A DNA stretch of 56,255 nt, from positions 1-56,255 of the forward strand of contig JAISJH010000048.1 of the NCBI GenBank assembly GCA_031261635.1, written 5' to 3'. Every line of letters starts with the position of its first letter. Within the stretch, counting starts at the first letter, position 1. This document shows positions 32,924-40,484 of this stretch, in pieces. The translations under genes were made by a program, and so were the position numbers. A model generated the notes under the pieces. The model saw nothing but the letters and a program-made list of their open reading frames with translations. It did no database searches and was not told the origin of the DNA. This stretch comes from Oscillospiraceae bacterium (lineage in GTDB: Bacteria > Bacillota > Clostridia > Oscillospirales > Oscillospiraceae).

Positions 32924-33223
32924 AATTTATATTAAAGTAGAATTTGAATTAAAAAGGTAACAATTCAAAAGTCCGTCATTGCTAGCCGCGGCAAGCTTTC
33001 CAAGCCCAGTACCCTCGTCCAACCCAACGTAATTATTCATTATCAATTATCAATTGTCAATTGTAATAACGCCGGGGGCGCAACTTACGTATCTGCGGAC
33101 TGCGGCACTGGATTGCTTCGCGCCTATACCGCACAGTCTGTTAGGCTTCCCGGCGCTCGCAATGACGGACTTTTTAGCCTTTTGCATTTTGACTACAGCT
33201 TCTTATAAAATCAAAAACTAACT
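32924..33223. repeat. Family A element 32973-33168 interrupted by another repeat
   Basis: No gene is seen. The element runs from CCGTCATTGC to GCTCGCAATGACGG, but is about 196 bp instead of 160. Its middle contains an AT-rich stretch ATTATTCATTATCAATTATC (about 33031-33065) related to the words upstream of nifJ. The left half is degenerate and carries CCCAGTACCCTCGTCCAACC, a family C/D fragment. Confidence 0.8.
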
Positions 33224-33249
33224 GCGCGGAGATTGAAAAATCTCCGCGC
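33224..33249 (-). terminator. Hairpin terminator of the large repeat protein gene
   Basis: Stem GCGCGGAGAT/ATCTCCGCGC (10 bp, loop TGAAAA). On the minus strand it is followed by AGTTAGTTTTTG. It lies about 39 nt past the stop codon. Confidence 0.7.
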
Positions 33250-33252
33250 CTT

Positions 33253-33284
33253 TTCACACATTCACACATTCACACATTCACACA
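33253..33284. repeat. TTCACACA tandem repeat, four units
   Basis: Four perfect copies of TTCACACA between the large gene's stop codon and its terminator. Confidence 0.9.
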
Positions 33285-33287
33285 TTT

Positions 33288-36200
33288 CTAACATTCGCAC
33301 ACGCACACCGTCTTGCAAGAGCATTGTTTAGGCGTACTCGGCGCACAGGGGTTGCAGGGAGGACAGCTGTTAGTTGGAGGGCAGAGGGGACAGGGGTTCA
33401 CAGGTGGATTGGGCTTACTTGGAGGACAAGGGGGACAAGGGTTCACTGGGGGATTAGGCTTGCTTGGAGGACAAGGGGGACAAGGGTTCACTGGAGGATT
33501 AGGCTTACCTGGAGGACAAGGAGGACAGGGGTTCACTGGGGGTTTCACAGGCTTACCGGGAGGACAAGGGGGACAAGGTTTTTCAACAGGCGGCTTCGGC
33601 TTACTCGGAGGGCAGGGGGGACAGGGTTTTACAGCCGGAGGCCTCACAGGCTTGCAGGGGGGGCAGGGTTTAGCCGCCGGCGGTTTAGGTTTACAGGGCG
33701 GACAGGGTTTCACCGCCGGCGGTTTACAAGGGGGGCAGGGTTTCGCAGTCGGGGGTGTCGCGGGCGGCTCCGGCTCCGTCGGCGGTTCCGGGTTGCAGGG
33801 TGGATACTCCGGATACGCGGGATATTCGGGATACGCCGGATAGGCGGGAGGACAGGGGTTCCAGTTCGGAGGAGTAGGCGGGCTAGGGGGACTTGGAGGA
33901 CAGGGAGGAGCGGGGGGACAAGGCGGGCTGGGGGGACAGGGGGGAGACGGAGGACAGGGAGGAGCGGGAGGACAAGGCGGGCAGGGAGGACAGGGCTGGT
34001 ACGGAGGATAGGGATACACCGGGACCTCTGGCTCGCAGTTATCATCGTCATCGTCGCCGCAACAGCCGTCGCAGCAGTCGTCGTCATCGTCCGGGCAGCA
34101 GGGGCAAATTATCCACTTTGCGTAGAGCGTCATATCGCCCGTTACAGGGGTATTGAAATCCCAGGGTATCGTTAATGCCTTATCAGCATACCAGCCGTCA
34201 AAAATATCGCAGTCGCGTTCGGGGTCGGCGGGTTTTACTAGTTTATCGCCGTCCATAACGCCCTCGGGCGGGATATCGGTGCCGCCGTCAGTGTCAAAAC
34301 TCACGGTATAGTCACAGGCTTTGAGCGTCCACTTAGCGTAGAGCGTCATATTGCCCGTAACCGGGTCATTGAAATTCCAGGGCGTTCTGAAATCCGGGTC
34401 AATATACCAGCCCTCAAAAACGTCACAGCCGCGTTTAGGGTCAGGCGGTCTGGTGAGCTTATCGCCCTCGTCAACCTTTTCAGTTGGCACATTATCGCCG
34501 CCGCCGGTATTGAAATTTACATTGTATTCGTCGCAGGCTTTGAGCGTCCACTTAGCGTAGAGCGTCATATTGCCCGTAACCGGGTCATTAAAATCCCAGG
34601 GAGTTTTGAAAGTTGGGTCAATATACCAGCCCTCAAAAATATCGCAACCGCGTTTAGGGTCTGCCGGTTTAGTGAGTTTATCGCCCTCGGTAATTTTTTC
34701 AGGAGGAACAGTATTGCCGCCGCCAGTATTGAAATTCACATCGAAATCGTCACAGGCTTTGGGCGTCCATTTGGCGTAGAGCGTCAAATCGCCTGTTACC
34801 GGGTCGTCGAAATCCCAGAGTTTTGTTAGAGCCGCGTCACTGTACCAGCCCTCAAAAATGTCACAGCCGCGTTTAGGGTTAGTAGGTTTCGTGAGTTTAT
34901 CACCCTCGGTAATATTTTCCGGTGGCACGGTGTCGCCGCCGCCGGTATTGAAATTCACGTCGAAATCGTCGCAGACCTTAGTAGTCCACTTAGCGTAGAG
35001 CGTCATATTAGCGGTAACCGGGTCATTGAAATCCCAGGGGTTTCTTAAAGCCGCGTCGGTATACCAGCCCTCGAAAATGTCACAGCCGCGTGTAGGGTCT
35101 GCGGGTTTCGTAATTTTGTTTCCCTCGGTAATCTTTTGCGAAGGCACGACGCTGCCGCCGTTAGAGCTGAACGCTACGTCATAATCGCAAAGCTTCGGCG
35201 TCCACTTAGCATAGAGCGTCATATCACCTGTAACCGGGTCATTGAAATTCCAGGGTTTAGTAAAAGCCGCGTCACTGAACCAGCCCTCGAAAATATCACA
35301 ACCGCGGACGGGCGTAGCGGGTTCGGTAAGCTTATCGCCGTCTTTGACGTTTTCCGAAGCTATTAGGCTACCGCCGTTAGTGTCGAACGTAACGGTATGG
35401 TCGGTAAAACCGACTGAACCGTCGCCGTAGGAAATATCGTGGTTATTATAGCCGTACATATACGGGAAAGTAAAGCGCGTGGTTTTAATATGCGCGTCGT
35501 GAAGCGCGATATCCGCTGTTTTTATCTGCACGCCTTTAGAAGATTCGTTACTGGCGAAACGTACTCCCATAGCTACGTTGAGATGAGCGAGGTTAGCGGG
35601 AGCGGTATAGATTGCGCCGCCGTCGCCCGCAAGGGCTTTGTTAAACTGGAATAACGCCGTGCCGTCGATAGCGATATCCGATACGATGTTCGCGTCGATA
35701 TATATACCGCCGCCGTCGCCGCCTGTCGCGGAGTTGCGCTGAATTTCCGCGGCTCCGCTGATTGCGAGTACCTGGTCGGCGTGGGTGTGCGATACAGTCG
35801 CGTAGATACCACCGCCGCTTTTGGCGATGTTGGAGTTTATTTTCCCGCCGCTTAGAGTAATCTTTGCGTGGCTGTCGTTATTATAAATACCGCCGCCGTT
35901 TTCGTCGGCGAGGTTATCGAGAATAGCCGCGTCGCTTAGAATATTTAAGATACCGTAGTTAGCTATACCGCCGCCGTTTAACTCCGCGTGGTTAGATTCG
36001 ACAGTGCCGCCTATCATTCTGATGGTAGCGTCCTCGCCGTTGAAAATACCGCCGCCGGAGCCGGTGGCCTCGTTTAGGCTTATCTCGGCGTTAAGGTCAA
36101 TTTCAACTCTGGCGGAACCGCCGGTGTTGTAAAGCGCGGCTCCGTGACGCTCTGTTCCGCCCAAAGTAGCGTCGATTTCGCCGCCGCTGTTGTATTTGAG

Positions 36201-36620
36201 TTCCGTAGTGCCGTAGAGGTACAGTATGCCGCTGTTTTTAATAAGCGAACCGCACCCGTCGCCCGCGGAGTCTTTTACGCCGTCAAGGAAAATCGAGAAT
36301 AAATCCAGCTGCGCCGTAGCCTCAACAGTAAACATTGTGCCTTTGTAATTAGCGTCACGATAGATATGCTTTGACCCGGTGTCGGTGAGCTGTATATGCT
36401 TCCCGGCGGGAATTACCACTTCCTCCGTGATAATGATTTCATCGGTAATGCCAATCATAACCTGCTGAAGCGGCGCGCTGATAGCGGATTTCAGTTTTGC
36501 AACCGTGTCAACGCTGAAATCCACAGCACGCGGCTCAATTGGTGCAGCGAGTTCGGTAACATCAGCAAGCAAGGCGGTATCAGCCAAAGTTTTCGTTTCG
36601 TTAATAAGATGTTCGTTCAT
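33288..36620 (-). CDS. 1110-aa beta-helix / InlB-B-repeat protein with Cys-Pro-rich tail, no signal peptide
   Basis: Domains in order: N-terminus without a signal or membrane segment (1-60); a right-handed beta-helix with GGGI-type coils (about 120-370; GGGIFNGEDA, GGGIANYG, GGGIYNN); six InlB B-repeats of about 72 residues (408-836; each with GCDIFEGWY and DPVTGDMTLYAKW); an Asp/Cys patch (838-866); and a 245-residue tail of CPPCPP, PNPPVNPCPPC and KPCPPCKP repeats ending CSCKTVCVCEC. There is no LPXTG or other anchor. Each B-repeat has two Cys, unlike Listeria InlB. A disulphide-cross-linked spore-surface or mother-cell protein is one idea; it is unproven. The ribosome binding site is GAAGGA. 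Confidence 0.85.
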   Translation of the reverse strand: MNEHLINETKTLADTALLADVTELAAPIEPRAVDFSVDTVAKLKSAISAPLQQVMIGITDEIIITEEVVIPAGKHIQLTDTGSKHIYRDANYKGTMFTVEATAQLDLFSIFLDGVKDSAGDGCGSLIKNSGILYLYGTTELKYNSGGEIDATLGGTERHGAALYNTGGSARVEIDLNAEISLNEATGSGGGIFNGEDATIRMIGGTVESNHAELNGGGIANYGILNILSDAAILDNLADENGGGIYNNDSHAKITLSGGKINSNIAKSGGGIYATVSHTHADQVLAISGAAEIQRNSATGGDGGGIYIDANIVSDIAIDGTALFQFNKALAGDGGAIYTAPANLAHLNVAMGVRFASNESSKGVQIKTADIALHDAHIKTTRFTFPYMYGYNNHDISYGDGSVGFTDHTVTFDTNGGSLIASENVKDGDKLTEPATPVRGCDIFEGWFSDAAFTKPWNFNDPVTGDMTLYAKWTPKLCDYDVAFSSNGGSVVPSQKITEGNKITKPADPTRGCDIFEGWYTDAALRNPWDFNDPVTANMTLYAKWTTKVCDDFDVNFNTGGGDTVPPENITEGDKLTKPTNPKRGCDIFEGWYSDAALTKLWDFDDPVTGDLTLYAKWTPKACDDFDVNFNTGGGNTVPPEKITEGDKLTKPADPKRGCDIFEGWYIDPTFKTPWDFNDPVTGNMTLYAKWTLKACDEYNVNFNTGGGDNVPTEKVDEGDKLTRPPDPKRGCDVFEGWYIDPDFRTPWNFNDPVTGNMTLYAKWTLKACDYTVSFDTDGGTDIPPEGVMDGDKLVKPADPERDCDIFDGWYADKALTIPWDFNTPVTGDMTLYAKWIICPCCPDDDDDCCDGCCGDDDDDNCEPEVPVYPYPPYQPCPPCPPCPPAPPCPPSPPCPPSPPCPPAPPCPPSPPSPPTPPNWNPCPPAYPAYPEYPAYPEYPPCNPEPPTEPEPPATPPTAKPCPPCKPPAVKPCPPCKPKPPAAKPCPPCKPVRPPAVKPCPPCPPSKPKPPVEKPCPPCPPGKPVKPPVNPCPPCPPGKPNPPVNPCPPCPPSKPNPPVNPCPPCPPSKPNPPVNPCPLCPPTNSCPPCNPCAPSTPKQCSCKTVCVCEC
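33387..33535. repeat. 45-bp tandem repeats encoding the Pro/Cys tail
   Basis: About three and a third copies of a 45-bp unit (plus-strand words GGTTCACTGGGGGATTAGGC and TTGGAGGACAAGGGGGACAA). They encode the 15-residue unit PNPPVNPCPPCPPSK on the minus strand. G-runs on the plus strand could form G-quadruplexes. Confidence 0.85.
34113..35399. repeat. Six tandem copies of about 216 bp encoding InlB B-repeats
   Basis: Recurrent plus-strand words include CCACTTAGCGTAGAGCGTCA and CAGCCCTCAAAAATATCACA. The copies in the middle are most alike, consistent with expansion by recombination. Confidence 0.85.
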
Positions 36621-36644
36621 AATAAAATCCTTCTTTCAAGTCAA

Positions 36645-36659
36645 TTGGAAACGTTTTCC
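36645..36659 (-). promoter_or_regulatory. cre-like / LacI-family operator upstream of the large protein
   Basis: TTGGAAACGTTTTCC matches the extended catabolite-responsive-element consensus WTGNAANCGNWNNCW in 14 of 15 positions. It lies 25-39 nt before the start codon. No confident promoter was found, so its position relative to transcription is unknown. Confidence 0.5.
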
Positions 36660-36727
36660 ATATCAGACTATGCAAGAGCTATTAAAATGTTAATATTTGA
36701 CAGTAAATATATGTAAATTGGTCAAAA

Positions 36728-36753
36728 GGGCGGGTTTGAAACCCGCCCCTACG
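36728..36753. repeat. Family B hairpin repeat (single)
   Basis: GGGCGGGTTTGAAACCCGCC plus CCTACG. It separates the large gene from the recombinase module. Confidence 0.85.
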
Positions 36754-36832
36754 TACTGTTGCGTACATTCGACACTTCTGTCTGTGCTACACCGCGCCGC
36801 TGACGCCATATACTTACACAGGGGTGATTGTC

Positions 36833-37021
36833 GTGGCTGATGTATTACTTAGTGAAACGCGGGAAAACGGCTTTATTGTCCGTACATACCGTGAGGCGCT
36901 TACAGACGGGGAGCGGCAAAGCCGCGACAGCGCGGCTCTTAGAAAACTCAAAAAACTTCTTTTGGAAACTGGAAAAAAAGAGCCGCCGGCTCTTGAAAAT
37001 CACGCCCCGGGTGCGCCATAA
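36833..37021 (+). CDS. Small recombinase-associated protein, unknown
   Basis: 62 aa, highly charged, with an Arg/Lys-rich helix (SAALRKLKKLLLETGKK). It probably starts with GTG at 36833, 8 nt after AGGGGTG; a GTG at 36824 would add three residues. It ends 21 nt before the recombinase gene. A small gene also precedes the second recombinase (55835-56017), so this may be an accessory or directionality protein, which is inference. No family is recognised. Confidence 0.6.
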   Translation: MADVLLSETRENGFIVRTYREALTDGERQSRDSAALRKLKKLLLETGKKEPPALENHAPGAP

Positions 37022-37042
37022 TAACTTGCGGGGGGAAAAATA

Positions 37043-38557
37043 ATGACCGCCATATACGCGAGGCAATCAGTCGAAAAAAGGGACAGCCTCTCAATCGGCG
37101 ACCAGATTGAGCGTTGCCGCACAAAACTGAGCGAGGGCGAGTGCGCCGAGGTCTACAGGGACGAGGGATACAGTGGCAAGAACACCGAGCGCCCGGCGTT
37201 TTTGCGCCTTATGTCAGACGTGGAAAGCGGGCGCGTCGATAAGATTATTTTTTATAAGCTCGACCGCGTAAGCCGAAACCTGCTGGATTTTTCGCGTATG
37301 CTTGAAACTCTTGAAAAACGCGGCGCGACGCTTGTAAGCTGTACCGATAATATTGACACCACCACGCCCTCGGGACGCGCTATGCTGAACGTCACGATGG
37401 TATTCGCGCAGATGGAGCGTGAGCAAATCCAGCAGCGTATTACCGATAACTACTACTCGCGCGGACGGCGCGGCTTCTATCTTGGAGGCCGCGCTCCCTA
37501 CGGTTATGTAAAAATTGAAACACGCTTAGACGGCAAAAAGACTTATACCTTTGAGCCGCATAGCTTGCAAGCGGATATCGTGCAAAGCCTTTTCCGCGAC
37601 TACGCCTACACCGATGTTTCGCTCGGCAATTTGTCTCAAAGGCTCGCGGCCGAGGGGGTAGCGACAAATTTTGGAAAACCTTGGAGTTCCGTATCACTTG
37701 GGCGTTTACTGCGGAACCCCGTATACGTCCGCGCGGACGCCGACGTGTACGTCTACCTAAAGGGAAAAGGCGCGGAGATGAATAACGCGGTCGCCGACTA
37801 CACGGGCGAAAACGGCTGTTACCTCTACGCGAAAAGAAAAGGCGTTACAACCTCAAAATTCACGGACATCTCTAAGAGCTTCGTAACGCTCGGGATTCAC
37901 AAGGGTCTGATTGATTCGGCTACCTGGCTTCGCTGTCAGCGAAAACTTGACACAAATAAGCAAATCAAGAACAGCGGGAGCGGCACTCACTCGTGGCTAT
38001 CCGGGCTTATTAAATGCGGCTACTGCGGCTACGCAATCAACGTGGTAAACGGTCAGCGCGGCGGTTACGATTACATCAACTGCGGCGGCAGAAAACTCCG
38101 CGTCTGCGATAAGCGCGAGCGCGTGATACACCTAAGCGACATAGAGGGCGCGGTCGAAACACAGCTCCTGCGGCACATAACGGGGCTTGCGGAATACGTC
38201 AGTACAACAGAGGAACCCGAGCCGGAGTATAACCCAAAACTAAACAGCCTGAAAATTGAATACACACAGCTGGACGAAAAAATCCAGGCGTACATAGAAC
38301 AAATCCCGAACGCCGGAGCGGCGGTTATGGCGCGTATCAACAGCGAGGTAGAAAAACTCGAAGCCCGGCAAGAACAAATTATTGCCGAATTTCAAAAAGC
38401 CCCTGCAAGCGTTAAAGCAAACTATAACGATATAGACATAGTAGAAAATTTAGCGGATTGGAGGACTTTCGACCTCGAACTTCAAAAGGCAATAGCGAAA
38501 ATTTTTATTTCTAAGGCGACGGTAACAGACGAGAATATCAATATCACGTTCCTGTAG
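37043..38557 (+). CDS. Large serine recombinase
   Basis: 504 aa. The resolvase domain begins TAIYARQSVEKRDSLSIGDQ with the nucleophile Ser9, followed by YRDEGYSGKNTERPAF and YKLDRVSRNLLDF. The recombinase domain has GGRAPYGY and WSSVSLGRLLRNPVY. A zinc ribbon follows (IKCGYCGYAINV...CDKRERV) and then a coiled-coil (about 410-460). It would catalyse site-specific integration or excision of a mobile element. It is immediately followed by the 3' part of asnB, suggesting that integration took place in asnB. A ribosome binding site GCGGGGGG is poor but usable. Confidence 0.94.
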   Translation: MTAIYARQSVEKRDSLSIGDQIERCRTKLSEGECAEVYRDEGYSGKNTERPAFLRLMSDVESGRVDKIIFYKLDRVSRNLLDFSRMLETLEKRGATLVSCTDNIDTTTPSGRAMLNVTMVFAQMEREQIQQRITDNYYSRGRRGFYLGGRAPYGYVKIETRLDGKKTYTFEPHSLQADIVQSLFRDYAYTDVSLGNLSQRLAAEGVATNFGKPWSSVSLGRLLRNPVYVRADADVYVYLKGKGAEMNNAVADYTGENGCYLYAKRKGVTTSKFTDISKSFVTLGIHKGLIDSATWLRCQRKLDTNKQIKNSGSGTHSWLSGLIKCGYCGYAINVVNGQRGGYDYINCGGRKLRVCDKRERVIHLSDIEGAVETQLLRHITGLAEYVSTTEEPEPEYNPKLNSLKIEYTQLDEKIQAYIEQIPNAGAAVMARINSEVEKLEARQEQIIAEFQKAPASVKANYNDIDIVENLADWRTFDLELQKAIAKIFISKATVTDENINITFL

Positions 38558-39013
38558 GGGCTGTTTACTTTTGCGTCTCTGCGCGATAGAAAAGACAGAA
38601 TGTCGATGTACAGCGGGTTAGAGGTTCGCGTACCCTTCTGCGACCATAACATTGCGGAATACCTCTACAGCGTACCATGGGAGATGAAGGATTTTCAGGG
38701 GCGCGAAAAGGGTTTGCTGCGCGAAGCGCTTCGCGGACTGTTGCCGGAGGAGGTTTTATGGCGCAAAAAATCGCCCTATCCTAAAACGCACCACCCGGAA
38801 TACCTCGCGGCGGTAAGTAAAACGCTTCGTGAAATCCCGGAAAACGCGCCGCTGTATAAAATAGTAAGGCGCGGGGCGATAACGGAACTGCTGAACGGCG
38901 GCGACACACTGACAACCCCGTGGTACGGTCAGCTAATGACAAGACCCCAGACTATAGCCTACTTCGTACAGCTGAACTACTGGCTGGAGCGTTTCAACGT
39001 TGCGCTTGTGTGA
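38558..39013 (+). pseudogene. asnB: asnB 3' fragment (asparagine synthase, glutamine-hydrolysing)
   Basis: The frame open from 38558 reads LRDRKDRMSMYSGLEVRVPF, the classic C-terminal synthetase motif of AsnB, and continues CDHNIAEYLYSVPWEMKDF and WRKKSPYPKTHHPEY. It covers only about the last 150 residues of a roughly 610-aa enzyme. The glutaminase and ATP-binding parts are absent upstream, where the recombinase stop codon abuts the fragment. An ATG at 38600 could start a 137-aa protein, but it would have no active site. Broken by recombinase integration or later deletion. Confidence 0.88.
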
Positions 39014-39063
39014 TACGGCAGATAAACGAATAGTCCGCGCCACGGCAAAACAGGAGGCTTGAA

Positions 39064-39639
39064 ATGACATATAGTTTAGAACGTGAAACCGAGCTTTGGC
39101 GTGACGGGGAGCGGGTACTGCTATCCGTAACTATCGAATTTCCGCTTTTTGCCGGAATTTCCAAAGCCGTAAAGCGTATCAACAAGTATTATAAACAGCG
39201 GAACGCCAAATTCACCGAGCTGTGTAAACGTTCGCTGATGAAATTTAACGACGGTACCCAGGCCGCCTTGCTTTCGCGTGTGACTTTCGCCGACAATGAG
39301 CGGGTTTCCGTAGTAAGCGAAACGAGCTTCAGCGGACACGCGGAAAGCTCACGCACCGCCGACGTCTGGAGCGTTGCGGACGGCAGTCCCGTACTGCTGT
39401 GCGACCTCCTGCCGGGGAAAAGCGAGCGCGAACTCCGCAAAACCTGCGCGGGCGAAATAAGCCGCAGACTGAAAACCGACCCGGCAATGTACTACCCCGA
39501 CGCGGGCAAACGAGCCGCGCGGCACTTTTCAACGGAAAACGTATACCTGAACGCAGAGGGCAACGCTGTTATATACTACCAACAAAACACAATAGCCCCA
39601 AGAAGCGCGGGTTTTATAACAATCAAGATACCCACGTAG
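39064..39639 (+). CDS. DUF3298/RsiV-like protein
   Basis: 191 aa. The closing NVYLNAEGNAVIYYQQNTIAPRSAGFITIKIP follows the DUF3298 pattern (a strand, FxQxYxIAPxAxG, IxIP), and the N-terminal half resembles DUF4163. Relatives such as RsiV are membrane-bound anti-sigma factors or lipoproteins; this one has no signal or membrane segment and is probably cytoplasmic. An AGGAGG ribosome binding site precedes the ATG. The stop codon TAG lies inside a family B repeat (GTAGGGGCGGG). Function unknown. Confidence 0.72.
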   Translation: MTYSLERETELWRDGERVLLSVTIEFPLFAGISKAVKRINKYYKQRNAKFTELCKRSLMKFNDGTQAALLSRVTFADNERVSVVSETSFSGHAESSRTADVWSVADGSPVLLCDLLPGKSERELRKTCAGEISRRLKTDPAMYYPDAGKRAARHFSTENVYLNAEGNAVIYYQQNTIAPRSAGFITIKIPT

Positions 39640-39660
39640 GGGCGGGTTTCAAACCCGCCC
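39634..39660. repeat. Family B hairpin supplying a stop codon
   Basis: CGTAGGGGCGGGTTTCAAAC plus CCGCCC; its TAG ends the DUF3298-like gene. Confidence 0.8.
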
Positions 39661-39700
39661 TTGCGTAGTCGCGCAAATTTCCGCACCGCGAAAAAAACGT

Positions 39701-39729
39701 TTGACAAAACCCGTCAAATGTGCTATACT
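39701..39729 (+). promoter_or_regulatory. Sigma-A promoter of holB, leaderless geometry
   Basis: TTGACA (39701-39706), 17-bp spacer, TATACT (39724-39729), then only 6 nt to the ATG at 39736. The start codon falls at the expected transcription start. Confidence 0.85.
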
Positions 39730-39735
39730 TAGACT

Positions 39736-40437
39736 ATGAAACTGGGACACGCTTATTTACTTGTCGGCGATACCTCCGCGTTGCTGCCCGAAGCTAACAA
39801 ACTGGCGCGGGCGGGCGTTTGCGTTGACGGAGGCTGCGGGTTTTGTAAAGACTGCCGCAAGGCCGACGCCGGGATTCACCCCGATATTATCACTATTGAC
39901 AAAGAAGCCGGCAAGCGCGAGCTTACCGTTGACATTATCCGCGCCCTAACCGGCGACGCGCAAATCCTCCCGAACGAGGGCGAGCGCAAGGTCTACATTC
40001 TGCCGGACAGCGGCTCTATGAACGCACACGCCGCTAACGCCTTTCTGAAACTTCTCGAGGAACCTCCCTCACGCGTTATGTTCGTACTGATTGCCGGGCG
40101 CGAAAAGGACTTGCCGCAAACTATACGTAGCCGCTGTGTTATCAAGCGCGTCAATAATATTACGGAGGCGGCGGCAATAGATAACGCGCTACTCTCTGCA
40201 GTCTTGTCGCACGACGCTCTCGCTATAGCCGCGGAATCTGTGAAACTCGAAAAATTCAAACGCGACGAGTTCCTACAATACATCACAGACCTCTACAAAG
40301 GTCTAGTACAAGCGGGACAAACCGCCGCCGCCGCCAAAATAGCAGTATACGCCCCGCGCCTGCGCTCGCGAATGAACATAGGAAGCGCGCAAATAGCCGG
40401 GGAGCTGATGGTCGATTTAATCGAGCTAAATGGCTGA
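39736..40437 (+). CDS. holB: DNA polymerase III subunit delta'
   Basis: 233 aa AAA+ clamp-loader subunit. The zinc module is CVDGGCGFCKDC (Cys29, 34, 37, 40), followed by GIHPDIITID and NAFLKLLEEPPSRVMFVLI, the most conserved stretch of delta'. As expected, Walker A is degenerate. It is shorter than the Bacillus protein (329 aa), with a reduced C-terminal collar domain. holB-ricT order is as in B. subtilis. No ribosome binding site; probably translated from a leaderless mRNA. Confidence 0.92.
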   Translation: MKLGHAYLLVGDTSALLPEANKLARAGVCVDGGCGFCKDCRKADAGIHPDIITIDKEAGKRELTVDIIRALTGDAQILPNEGERKVYILPDSGSMNAHAANAFLKLLEEPPSRVMFVLIAGREKDLPQTIRSRCVIKRVNNITEAAAIDNALLSAVLSHDALAIAAESVKLEKFKRDEFLQYITDLYKGLVQAGQTAAAAKIAVYAPRLRSRMNIGSAQIAGELMVDLIELNG

Positions 40438-40484
40438 CACGTCCCCTACGTGGATACAATACAACAACCGGGAGATAACATACA

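Noticed and set aside
33387-33535. CRISPR-like regular repeats
   Set aside because: The 45-bp units are contiguous, without spacers, and encode a protein repeat; no cas genes are present.
33313-33843. Long plus-strand open frames opposite the Pro/Cys-rich tail, Gly-rich (GGQGGQGF repeats)
   Set aside because: They are the mirror of the CPPCPP-coding strand, have no ribosome binding site, and the minus-strand frame has clear B-repeat domains in continuity.
36621-36720. Sigma-E or sigma-K promoter for the large repeat protein
   Set aside because: CATA-type -10 words exist but no matching -35 at 13-16 bp; the spore-protein idea therefore rests only on composition.
36768-36774. Exact 0A box TTCGACA before the first recombinase module
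   Set aside because: About seven exact matches are expected by chance, and no promoter overlaps this one.
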